64,000 bases of DNA from RPQJ01 sp963700045. GTDB taxonomy: Bacteria; Pseudomonadota; Gammaproteobacteria; Steroidobacterales; Steroidobacteraceae. Below are positions 34,792 to 42,242 of the stretch, piece by piece (position 1 is the stretch's first letter; every line of letters starts with the position of its first letter). Location of the stretch: contig CAVOWK010000011.1 in NCBI GenBank assembly GCA_963700045.1, positions 124,001-188,000 of the forward strand. Direction: 5' to 3'. Made by a program: the position numbers and the translations under genes. The notes below the pieces were generated by a model that was not told the DNA's origin, did not search any database, and was given only the letters and a program-made list of their open reading frames with translations.

Positions 34792-35568
34792 ATGGAACGG
34801 ACGGTATCCGCGACGGATGACGGCGTGCTGCGACTGGCGATGTGGTCGGGGCCGCGCAACCTTTCGACGGCGTTCATGCGCTCGTGGGAAAACCGCGGCG
34901 ACACGATCGTCATCGACGAGCCGTTCTACGCGCATTACCTGAAAGTAACGGGCCTGGATCACCCTGGCCGCGACGAAATCATCGCGCACCATGATACGGA
35001 CTGGCGTCGTGTGGTTGACTCACTGCGGGCCTCGGTACCGTCGAACATCCGGGTCCTCTACCAGAAGCAGATGTCGCACCACCTGCTGCCGCACATGGGG
35101 CGAGAGTGGCTCGACTCGGTGACACATGCCTTCCTGATCCGCGACCCGTCGGTGATGCTCGCGTCGCTCGGCGAGAAGCTCTCGAACTTCGACCTGCTGG
35201 CCACGGGCCTGCCGCAGCAGGTCGAGATCTTCGAACACGTGATCGGGCGCACCGGCAAGGTGCCGGCCGTGCTCGACTCCGCCGACCTGCTCGATCGCCC
35301 CGAGCCGATGCTGCGTGCGCTGTGTGCGGCGCTCGGGGTGCCGTTCACCGATCGCATGCTGTGGTGGCCGGCCGGGCGGCGTGAATCGGACGGTATCTGG
35401 GCCAGGCACTGGTACGACCGGGTCGAGCAATCAACCGGCTTCGAGGCGCCACCACCGGCGGCGTCCGGGGGCGCCGCGATGACTCCGCTTCCCCCCGCCG
35501 TCGCCGAGATCGCGGCGCGGTGCCGTCCCTTGTACGAGAGGCTGCGCGCGCACCGCCTGCGCGCCTGA
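34792..35568 (+). CDS. Sulfotransferase-like P-loop protein paired with an aminotransferase
   Basis: A 258-residue protein with a sulfotransferase-type P-loop near the N-terminus (LRLAMWSGPRNLSTAFMRSW, around residue 20) and a later VTHAFLIRDPSVMLASL, which resembles the 3'-phosphate-binding segment of PAPS-dependent enzymes. No transfer substrate is evident. It is followed 9 bases later by a class IV aminotransferase gene. In plants, similar sulfotransferase-like and aminotransferase domains occur fused in the branched-chain-aminotransferase-like proteins, so the two bacterial products probably act together. Confidence 0.75.
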   Translation: MERTVSATDDGVLRLAMWSGPRNLSTAFMRSWENRGDTIVIDEPFYAHYLKVTGLDHPGRDEIIAHHDTDWRRVVDSLRASVPSNIRVLYQKQMSHHLLPHMGREWLDSVTHAFLIRDPSVMLASLGEKLSNFDLLATGLPQQVEIFEHVIGRTGKVPAVLDSADLLDRPEPMLRALCAALGVPFTDRMLWWPAGRRESDGIWARHWYDRVEQSTGFEAPPPAASGGAAMTPLPPAVAEIAARCRPLYERLRAHRLRA

Positions 35569-35577
35569 GGTGATCCC

Positions 35578-36507
35578 TTGCTGCAGAAATTCGACGAACG
35601 CAATCGCAACCTGATCGTCAACGTCAGCGGCGAGCTGGTGCATCGTGACCAGGCGCGCATCAGCCCGTTCGACTCGTCCGTGCAGGGCGGCGACGCAGTC
35701 TGGGAAGGATTGCGGCTGTACAGTGGCCGCATCTTCCGGCTCGAACAGCACCTCGACCGCCTGGTGAATTCGGCCAAGGCGCTCGCATTCACGCAGATCC
35801 CGACGCGCGAGACGATCACCCACGAGATTCGTCGCACGCTCGAGGCCAACGGCATGTTCGACGGCGTGCATATCCGCCTGACCCTCACTCGTGGAGTGAA
35901 GATCACCTCGGGAATGGATCCCCGGCTCAATACGCAGGGACCAACCCTCATCGTGCTCGCCGAGCACAAGGCACCCGTGTATGCAAAGGGTGGCCTGAGC
36001 CTGGTGACCAGCAGCGTGCGGCGCTTCCCGCCCGACTGCCTGGACCCGAAGATCCACCACAACAACCTGATCCAGTCGATCCTCGCCAAGATCGAGGCGA
36101 ACGTGGCGGGTGCCGACGACGCGCTGATGCTCGATCAGCGCGGCTTCATCGCCGAGACGAATGCGACGCACGTGTTCATCGTCGAGCGGGGCTTGTTGCG
36201 CACACCGCGGCTGGTCGCCTGCCCGGAGGGCATCACGCGTTCGACCGTGCTCGAGCTTTGCCGCACGCACGCCGTCGCGCACGAGGAGGTCGACCTGACG
36301 CTGACCCAGGCGTACTGCGCCGATGAGATGTTCTGCACCGGCACGATGGGTGAGCTCGCGGCGGTCACGAAGGTGGACGGCCGGCAGATCGGTAACGGCC
36401 AGCCAGGACCGGTGACGCAACGCCTGTCGGCGTTGTTCCGCGAACTCACGGCGCGCGAAGGCACAGTCGTGGCCAAAGCCCATGGCTGGCCTCCGGCAGC
36501 AGACTGA
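35578..36507 (+). CDS. Class IV (BCAT/DAAT-like) PLP aminotransferase
   Basis: A 309-residue fold-type IV PLP enzyme. Lys158 in LDPKIHHNNLIQSILAKIEAN aligns with the catalytic lysine of IlvE. Glu in GFIAETNATHVFIV is the conserved PLP-ring ligand, and CTGTMGELAAV is the phosphate-loop region. The start is TTG at 35578, with a strong GAGGTGA 5 bases upstream; no ATG fits. It may be a branched-chain or D-amino acid aminotransferase or an aminodeoxychorismate lyase-type enzyme. The pairing with a sulfotransferase-like gene argues against simple IlvE duty. Confidence 0.88.
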   Translation: MLQKFDERNRNLIVNVSGELVHRDQARISPFDSSVQGGDAVWEGLRLYSGRIFRLEQHLDRLVNSAKALAFTQIPTRETITHEIRRTLEANGMFDGVHIRLTLTRGVKITSGMDPRLNTQGPTLIVLAEHKAPVYAKGGLSLVTSSVRRFPPDCLDPKIHHNNLIQSILAKIEANVAGADDALMLDQRGFIAETNATHVFIVERGLLRTPRLVACPEGITRSTVLELCRTHAVAHEEVDLTLTQAYCADEMFCTGTMGELAAVTKVDGRQIGNGQPGPVTQRLSALFRELTAREGTVVAKAHGWPPAAD

Positions 36508-36513
36508 CCGGTC

Positions 36514-37068
36514 TCAGCCCTTCGTCGCTTCACTCATGTAGACGACTTCGTCGGCCGTCGCAACGCGGCCGAGCGCGGCGTTGCGAAACGGAAAGCGCCC
36601 GAAGCGGGCGATCGTGGCCTGGTGGGCCACGGCGTAGCGCGACCAGTACTCATTGCCGAGCGTCGCGATGAGACGCACGGCCAGCGCCTGGTCGTCCGCA
36701 TTCTCGCTGTGCTCGAACGGCAGGTAGACGAACAGCCGTTCCCGCGGCGTCATTGCGCGATCGATGCCCTGCGTGACGATGCTGCGCGCGAGCTTGCGGG
36801 CATCGGCGTCGGCCTCGAAAGCGCGCGGGTCGTCGCGATAGAGGTTGCGTGAAAACTGGTCGAGTACCAGCACGGCGGCGAGCAGCATCCGCGGCGGCGA
36901 CGTCAGCGGCACGCCGCCATCCGCCGTGATGTCTCCGTACAAGGATAGGAAGCGCTGCCGGATGCGGTCGTCGACAGCATCGTTGCGCACGAACCAGTCC
37001 AGTTCGGCCAGTTCTTCGAACCAGAATCGCAGCACGTCGCTCACCCAAGCGGGTTCGTTGTCGCTCAC
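36514..37068 (-). CDS. DUF924 family protein
   Basis: A 184-residue helical protein of the DUF924 family, a TPR-like fold of unknown function found widely in Proteobacteria. The signatures VLRFWFEEL near the N-terminus, VLDQFSRNLYRDDPRAFEAD in the middle and RLFVYLPFEHSEN later are clear. The start is GTG at 37068. It is the last gene of the frmA-fghA group, 39 bases after fghA, and its 3' end meets the convergent aminotransferase gene with only 6 bases between stops. Confidence 0.82.
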   Translation of the reverse strand: MSDNEPAWVSDVLRFWFEELAELDWFVRNDAVDDRIRQRFLSLYGDITADGGVPLTSPPRMLLAAVLVLDQFSRNLYRDDPRAFEADADARKLARSIVTQGIDRAMTPRERLFVYLPFEHSENADDQALAVRLIATLGNEYWSRYAVAHQATIARFGRFPFRNAALGRVATADEVVYMSEATKG

Positions 37069-37107
37069 TTCCGTTCCGCTGTATGGATGGTCATCGCGTA
37101 CTCCAGT

Positions 37108-37950
37108 TCAGGCGTGGTGCAGCGAGGCTGCATGGAATGCGACGTGGTCCGGCATGAAGGTCTGGATGAAGTAGTAGCCATGGTCGTACTGCGCGTGACG
37201 CCGCAGCCGCAGCTTCTGTCCGGATCTTCCGCAGGCATCCTCGAAGAGTTCCGGCCGCAGTTGCTCAGCCAGGAATTTATCGCCGAGACCCTGGTCGATC
37301 AGGATCGTGTCGGTGCGCGGCGACTGTTGCACCAGGTGCGTCGCGTCATAGGCCAGCCAGTCGCCGCGATTCGCGCCGAGGTAGTTGCCGAACGCCTTGT
37401 GGCCCCACGGCACCTGCGACGGCGCGACGACCGGAGCCAACGCCGAGACCGATCGGTACTGCTCGGGATTGCGCAGCGCGCAGACCAGCGCGCCGTGGCC
37501 GCCCATCGAGTGGCCCATGATCGATTGGCGGCCCGTATCGGCCGTCTTGAACTCGCGGGCGATCAGCGCCGGCAGTTCGCGCGTCACGTAGCTGTACATG
37601 CGGTAGTGCGCCGACCACGGTGACTGCGTCGCATCCACGTAGAAGCCGGCCGCCAGTCCGAAATCCCAGCTGGCATCGTCACCGGGCAGTCGCGGCTCGC
37701 GCGGGCTGGTGTCGGGCGCTACCAGCATCAGGCCGTGCTCGGCCGCTAGCCGCTGCGCGCCGGCCTTGATCGGAAACGTCTCTTCCGTGCAGGTCAGGCC
37801 CGCGAGGTAATAGAGCACGGGCACCGGACCTGCTTGCGCCTGCGGCGGTTCGTACACCGCGAACCGCATTGGCCCCGCGCATTCGCTCGAATCGTGCTGG
37901 AGGAAGCGTTGGATGCCGCCCCAGCAGGCATGCTCTGACAGCAACTTCAT
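37108..37950 (-). CDS. fghA: S-formylglutathione hydrolase
   Basis: A 280-residue esterase-D family enzyme that splits S-formylglutathione to formate and glutathione, the second step of glutathione-dependent formaldehyde oxidation. The nucleophile Ser148 is in GHSMGGHGAL; LTCTEETFPIKAGAQRLAAEHG and the catalytic-histidine region YDHGYYFIQTFMPDH match the family closely. ATG at 37950. It follows frmA, 120 bases away on the same strand, across a G-rich repeat region. Confidence 0.95.
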   Translation of the reverse strand: MKLLSEHACWGGIQRFLQHDSSECAGPMRFAVYEPPQAQAGPVPVLYYLAGLTCTEETFPIKAGAQRLAAEHGLMLVAPDTSPREPRLPGDDASWDFGLAAGFYVDATQSPWSAHYRMYSYVTRELPALIAREFKTADTGRQSIMGHSMGGHGALVCALRNPEQYRSVSALAPVVAPSQVPWGHKAFGNYLGANRGDWLAYDATHLVQQSPRTDTILIDQGLGDKFLAEQLRPELFEDACGRSGQKLRLRRHAQYDHGYYFIQTFMPDHVAFHAASLHHA

Positions 37951-37973
37951 GCAGCAGTTCTCCGTAGACGCAA

Positions 37974-37998
37974 GGGGATAGGGGATGGGGGTTGGGGG
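37974..37998 (+). repeat. G-quadruplex-type tract upstream of fghA
   Basis: Four G-runs of 4, 4, 5 (4 plus 1) and 5 bases are separated by ATA, AT and TT: GGGGATAGGGG, then ATGGGGGTTGGGGG. It lies on the strand opposite to fghA, 24 bases upstream of its ATG, and together with the C-rich tract at 38049-38070 forms an imperfect inverted repeat that spans the frmA-fghA gap. Confidence 0.6.
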
Positions 37999-38035
37999 AT
38001 AGTCGATCCCCCGAGCGCGCGACGCGCGCGTTGCT

Positions 38036-38070
38036 CCGTTCCGACTAACCCCTATCCCTACCCTAACCCC
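38036..38070 (-). repeat. G-rich repeat directly after the frmA stop codon
   Basis: On the frmA coding strand the bases immediately following TGA are GGGGTTAGGGTAGGG, then ATAGGGGTTAGTCGGAACGG. Four G-runs of 4, 3, 3 and 4 with 2-3 base loops meet the G-quadruplex pattern. Its last 22 bases (38036-38057) match 40013-40034 with one mismatch, so it is a copy of the same element that follows the VNGS-repeat gene. Confidence 0.65.
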
Positions 38071-39180
38071 TCAGAAAGTGACGACGGAGCGGATCGACTC
38101 GCCGGAATGCATGAGGTCGAACGCGTCGTTGATGCGGTCGAGCGGCAGCGTGTGCGTGATCAGCGGATCGATCGCGATCTTGCCGTCCATGTACCAGTCC
38201 ACGATCTTCGGCACGTCGGTGCGGCCGCGTGCACCGCCGAACGCCGTGCCCTTCCAGGTGCGCCCGGTGACCAGTTGGAACGGACGCGTCTTGATCTCCT
38301 GGCCCGATCCCGCGACGCCGATGATGACCGACACGCCCCAGCCGCGATGGCAGCACTCGAGCGCCTGCCGCATCAGGTCGACGTTGCCGACGCACTCGAA
38401 GCTGTAGTCGGCGCCGCCATCCGTCAGCGCGACCAGGTAGGGGACGAGGTCGCCCTCGACCTCCTTCGGGTTGACGAAGTGCGTCATGCCGAACTTTTCG
38501 GCGAGGCGCTTGCGGGCCGGGTTGATGTCCACGCCCACGATCTTGTTGGCACCGGCGAGCCGCGCGCCCTGGATCACGTTGAGGCCGATGCCGCCGAGCC
38601 CGAACACCACCACGTTCGCGCCTGGCTCGACCCTGGCCGTGTTGATTACCGCGCCGATGCCGGTGGTCACACCGCAACCGATGTAGCAGATCTTGTCGAA
38701 GGGCGCGTCCTCGCGGACCTTGGCGGCTGCGATTTCGGGCAGGACGGTGAAGTTGGAGAACGTCGAGCAACCCATGTAATGGTGGATCTTCTCGCCGCCG
38801 AGCGAAAAGCGGCTGGTGCCGTCCGGCATTACGCCCTGGCCCTGGGTCGTGCGGATCGCCGTGCACAGGTTCGTCTTGTGCGACGTGCAGCTCTTGCATT
38901 CCCGGCATTCGGGTGTGTAGAGCGGGATCACGTGGTCGCCTTTCTTCAGCGACCTCACACCTGGGCCCACGTCCACCACAATCCCGGCGCCCTCGTGTCC
39001 GAAGATGACCGGGAACAGGCCTTCCGGGTCACCGCCGGAGCGGGTGAATTCGTCCGTGTGGCAGACGCCCGTGGCCTTGATCTCGATCAGGACTTCGCCG
39101 GCCTTCGGTCCGTCGAGGTCCACGGTTTCGATGACGAGGGGCTTGCCGGCCTGGTGGCAGACAGCGGCGCGGGTCTTCAT
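38071..39180 (-). CDS. frmA: S-(hydroxymethyl)glutathione dehydrogenase (class III alcohol dehydrogenase)
   Basis: A 369-residue zinc enzyme that oxidises the glutathione adduct of formaldehyde to S-formylglutathione with NAD; it can also act as GSNO reductase. Catalytic zinc ligands are Cys40 (GVCHTDEF) and His62-Glu63 (FGHEGAGIV). Structural zinc ligands are Cys92, Cys95, Cys98 and Cys106 in CRECKSCTSHKTNLC. The Rossmann motif is GLGGIGLNVIQGA. Length is as expected. It leads frmA-fghA-DUF924. In this window formaldehyde could come from the AlkB-type repair dioxygenase or from C1 metabolism. Confidence 0.96.
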   Translation of the reverse strand: MKTRAAVCHQAGKPLVIETVDLDGPKAGEVLIEIKATGVCHTDEFTRSGGDPEGLFPVIFGHEGAGIVVDVGPGVRSLKKGDHVIPLYTPECRECKSCTSHKTNLCTAIRTTQGQGVMPDGTSRFSLGGEKIHHYMGCSTFSNFTVLPEIAAAKVREDAPFDKICYIGCGVTTGIGAVINTARVEPGANVVVFGLGGIGLNVIQGARLAGANKIVGVDINPARKRLAEKFGMTHFVNPKEVEGDLVPYLVALTDGGADYSFECVGNVDLMRQALECCHRGWGVSVIIGVAGSGQEIKTRPFQLVTGRTWKGTAFGGARGRTDVPKIVDWYMDGKIAIDPLITHTLPLDRINDAFDLMHSGESIRSVVTF

Positions 39181-39328
39181 GGTCGATGCTCCGGTCGATC
39201 GGCGGGATGACGCGGGAGCCTAGCGCATCGAACGCCCGGTTGCAGCGACGGCCCGGGCCGGTTGCAACCTTTGGCGGCTCCGACGCATCGAACTGACAAC
39301 TGGAATCGTCCTGGCTGGAGGCCTCGCC

Positions 39329-39994
39329 ATGAATTTCGTCACTCGCTGCGCCCTGACAGTCCTGTTTGCCTTCTCGGCCGTCGTGCTCGGTGACGCCGCC
39401 CAGGCGGCCGACGACATCAGCAAGGTCAACGGCAGCGTAAAGATCGAGCCGGGCCAGCAGGTCGGTGACGTCAGTACCGTAAACGGCTCCGTGACCATTG
39501 GCGCTGGCGCTCGCGCCGGGGACGTCGAGACGGTCAATGGTTCACTGAAGATCGAGGACAAGGCCGTGGTCGGTTCCGCCGAGACCGTCAACGGCTCGAT
39601 TACGGTGGGTGCCGAGGCCGAGGTGCAAAAAGGCATCGAGGCCGTGAACGGCAGCCTGACCCTGCGCAAGGACGCCAGGGTCGCCGGTGGTCTCGAGAAC
39701 GTCAACGGCTCGATGCTGGTCGAAGGCGCGCAGGTGGACGGCGGCATCGAGACCGTCAACGGCGACATTCGACTCGCCACGGGTTCGCACCTGAGGGGCG
39801 GCATTCACGTGAACGAGCACAAGTCGTCGTGGTGGAAGGGCAAGGATTCCCGCAATCCGCGCATCACGATCGAGCAGGGCGTGACGGTCGAGGGTCCGCT
39901 GCACTTCGAGCGCGAAGTCGATCTGTACGTTGCGCCGGGAGTGAACCTGCCACCGGTCCAAGGCGTGCAGCCGCAGCGATTCACGCTGCAGTGA
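39329..39994 (+). CDS. Secreted VNGS-repeat beta-solenoid protein
   Basis: A 221-residue exported protein: signal peptide (about 1-27, ending GDAAQA) then seven tandem 18-19 residue repeats from about residue 33 to 160, each beginning VNGS (the last VNGD) and followed by an alternating hydrophobic pattern such as VKIEPGQQVGDVST and VTIGAGARAGDVET. This spacing is that of a beta-solenoid, reminiscent of bactofilin-type polymerising proteins but secreted. A charged HEHKSSWWKGKDSRNP-like segment and a beta-rich tail complete it. CTGGAGG precedes the ATG. No function can be assigned. A G-quadruplex-type repeat begins two bases after its stop. Confidence 0.78.
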   Translation: MNFVTRCALTVLFAFSAVVLGDAAQAADDISKVNGSVKIEPGQQVGDVSTVNGSVTIGAGARAGDVETVNGSLKIEDKAVVGSAETVNGSITVGAEAEVQKGIEAVNGSLTLRKDARVAGGLENVNGSMLVEGAQVDGGIETVNGDIRLATGSHLRGGIHVNEHKSSWWKGKDSRNPRITIEQGVTVEGPLHFEREVDLYVAPGVNLPPVQGVQPQRFTLQ

Positions 39995-39996
39995 GA

Positions 39997-40034
39997 GGGG
40001 ATAGGGGTTAGGGGATAGGGGTTAGTCGGAGCGG
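39997..40034 (+). repeat. Telomere-like G-quadruplex repeat directly after a stop codon
   Basis: Four GGGG runs at 39997-40000, 40004-40007, 40011-40014 and 40018-40021 are spaced exactly by ATA, TTA and ATA, followed by TTAGTCGGAGCGG. The tract starts two bases after the stop of the VNGS-repeat gene. Bases 40013-40034 match the reverse complement of 38036-38057 with one mismatch. It lies in the gap before the convergent WYL regulator gene. Confidence 0.75.
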
Positions 40035-40066
40035 AAGCCGCTGATTCGCTGCCTGACTCAAGAGGG

Positions 40067-41041
40067 TCAGTCGTAGAGCTTCGCGGCAGCACGGAGTTTT
40101 TCCGCGACTGCCTTGCGCAGTGATTCCGGCGCGAGCACCTGCACGTCCGCACCGTACTTCAGGATGTCCATCACCAGTTCGGGCTCCTGCGCATACGGAA
40201 ACTGCAGCAGGTACGTGCCGTCGAGCTGCGCCGTGCCGATCTGCTCCGGGTGCCAGGTCTCGCGCGACACCCAGCGCGCGCTGCTTGCGCCGAACTGCAG
40301 CACGGCGTCCTGCGTTGCCGTTCCGGCGAAGATGCCATAGCCGCTCGCGTAATGACGTTCGAGCGTGGCTTCACCGATCTCTTTCACTTCCTTGTCCGGC
40401 ATCACCATCGCCGTCTCGATGGCGTCGAGACCGAACGTCCGCAACGCCTGCCGCTTGTGGCACCACGCATCCAGGTACCAGTTGTCGCGGTAGTGCACCA
40501 GCCGCTGCGGTGACACCTCGCGGTCGATGACTGCACCGTCCTGCCGGCGCTGGTGACGCAGCTTGAGGCGCTTGCGCGTGAGCACTGCCGTGGCGATCGT
40601 CCGGAAGTGAGCGGGCGCCACGCGTCGCGATCCCATCGACAGGATCTTGATGCGTCGCGCGATGTCATCCGCCGAATGCTCCCCCGACTCGAGCAGGCTC
40701 CGCAGCCGCTTGCGCAGCGGCGCGATCAGCTCGCTCAGCACGCCGGGCTGCAGGTCGCCCAGCAGACGGTCCATCGTCAGCAGCGCCTGCAGTTCGTCCG
40801 CCGAAAACCAGAGCCCCGGCAATTGCCAGAGCTGGCTGTCCGCTATGGCGGGATCGAAGCCGTAGGCCTGCTGGTCGCGGTCGTACACGATCGGCGCGCG
40901 CATGCGGTCGCGCAGGTACTCGAGGTCGCGCTTGAAAGTCGCACGCGAGATGCCGAGTTCCGCAATGAAATCCTGCGTGCTGACGAAGTGGCGGCCGCGC
41001 AGCAGGTTCTGGATCTTGTAGAAGCGTTCGGTCCGTTCCAT
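40067..41041 (-). CDS. WYL-domain transcriptional regulator
   Basis: A 324-residue YafY/DeoR-like regulator. The N-terminal winged helix (about 1-60) reads TERFYKIQNLLRGRHFVSTQDF, then LGISRATFKRDLEYL. The WYL domain (about 150-240) includes VHYRDNWYLDAWCHKRQALRTFGLDAI, and a C-terminal WCX-type extension follows. WYL proteins respond to nucleic-acid or nucleotide ligands and often control defence or DNA-damage genes; no such genes are beside it. Its target could be the DUF2891 gene upstream or itself. Confidence 0.88.
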   Translation of the reverse strand: MERTERFYKIQNLLRGRHFVSTQDFIAELGISRATFKRDLEYLRDRMRAPIVYDRDQQAYGFDPAIADSQLWQLPGLWFSADELQALLTMDRLLGDLQPGVLSELIAPLRKRLRSLLESGEHSADDIARRIKILSMGSRRVAPAHFRTIATAVLTRKRLKLRHQRRQDGAVIDREVSPQRLVHYRDNWYLDAWCHKRQALRTFGLDAIETAMVMPDKEVKEIGEATLERHYASGYGIFAGTATQDAVLQFGASSARWVSRETWHPEQIGTAQLDGTYLLQFPYAQEPELVMDILKYGADVQVLAPESLRKAVAEKLRAAAKLYD

Positions 41042-41064
41042 CAGTCACCGTCGTCGCGTGGAGT

Positions 41065-42207
41065 TCAGGGCGCGCGCATTCCGGCGCGTGTGGTCAGGTA
41101 GACGGCGAACGTACCGAGCCAGTGTCCGCCTTCGTAGTGTTCGCCGGTCACGGCGGGTAGCGCAGCCGCAGCGTGAGCCTCGGCGGCCGCGTTCAACGCG
41201 CCGATGCGTCGGTCGCCCTGCGGCAGCCCCGACGCGATCCCGAGCAGCATCCAGCTGCGACTGAGGTTGAGGCCGTCGAGGTGCGCGAGTTTTGGATCGC
41301 TGCGATCGGTCACTTCGGCCGGCGCGAGCCATGGCCTCTTCGAATTCACCGGGATGACCGGCAGGAAATGACGCAGCCACTCGCCGTATTCGCGCGCCGG
41401 CAGGATCCGCCGCATGAGGTCGGCCTCGGCGAGGCAGGGCGACAGGAAATCCTCGCCCGAGGGCTCGTAGGCCAGCGGGCAGTTGGTGTCGCTGCCATAA
41501 AACGCGCGCGCCTTCGCTTCGATCAGCGACTGCATCGCGGCATCGTGGGTGACGCGCGCCCAGTCATGCACGAGGCCGAAGGCGAAAGCGGTCTGGCTGT
41601 GTTCGCCGACGCGGATCGGGTAGCGCAGCTTGGGCAGCCAGTTGCCCAGGCGCTGGACGACTTCCGCTTCGAGCGGCGCGAGAGTCTGCGACCACTCCTT
41701 CGCTTGCGGCTCGTCCCAGGTGCGCAATTCCGCCGCCAGCAGCAGCAGCCAGGCCAATCCGTAGGGTCGCTCGTACGACGCACGCCCTGGTGTCTGGAAG
41801 TAGGCGACCTCGCCGGCGATGTGGGCGGGGGTCAGGCTTTGCGCCAATGCCGCGCGCGCATCTGCCGCAAACGGAGCCTGCGGAAATTGCCGTGCGAGGC
41901 GCGCGAGCAGCCAGTGCCCGTGCACGGACGAGTGCCAGTCGTAGCAGCCGAAGAATGCGGGCGCCAGTTCGCGCGGCGGGCGTACGTCTGCATCGCTGCC
42001 CAGCGTGTGCGAAATCTTGTTGGGGTACTCCATGTGCGCGCAATGCAGCGCAAGGTTTGCAAACCTGCCCGCCGCGGCTTCGTCGAGCGCCGGCACGGCG
42101 ATACTTGCAGCGGGCGCCGCCAGCAGGCCGATCAAACCGAGCGGCCGCAGCGCGAGCGCAAGTCGGGCCACCAGTGCACGTTGCGAAGCCATGCTTCGAC
42201 TCTCCAT
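41065..42207 (-). CDS. DUF2891 family exported protein
   Basis: A 380-residue protein of the DUF2891 family, predicted alpha/alpha-barrel proteins of unknown function. A signal peptide (about 1-37, ending in AAPAASIA) is followed by family segments CAHMEYPNKISH, FFGCYDWHSSVHGHWLL, SYERPYGLAWLLLLAAEL and DFLSPCLAEADLMRR. The conserved His/Asp/Glu residues suggest an enzyme, perhaps on a sugar. It lies 23 bases upstream of the WYL regulator gene and 35 bases downstream of the M16 peptidase gene on the same strand, so these three may be one transcript. Confidence 0.82.
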   Translation of the reverse strand: MESRSMASQRALVARLALALRPLGLIGLLAAPAASIAVPALDEAAAGRFANLALHCAHMEYPNKISHTLGSDADVRPPRELAPAFFGCYDWHSSVHGHWLLARLARQFPQAPFAADARAALAQSLTPAHIAGEVAYFQTPGRASYERPYGLAWLLLLAAELRTWDEPQAKEWSQTLAPLEAEVVQRLGNWLPKLRYPIRVGEHSQTAFAFGLVHDWARVTHDAAMQSLIEAKARAFYGSDTNCPLAYEPSGEDFLSPCLAEADLMRRILPAREYGEWLRHFLPVIPVNSKRPWLAPAEVTDRSDPKLAHLDGLNLSRSWMLLGIASGLPQGDRRIGALNAAAEAHAAAALPAVTGEHYEGGHWLGTFAVYLTTRAGMRAP

Positions 42208-42242
42208 CGACGAACGTTCAGCGGTGGATCATAGCCCTGCCG

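Noticed and set aside
37974..40034. CRISPR array or tandem satellite in the G-rich regions around frmA
   Set aside because: The units are 7 bases long, few in number and not separated by unique spacers; no cas genes are present.
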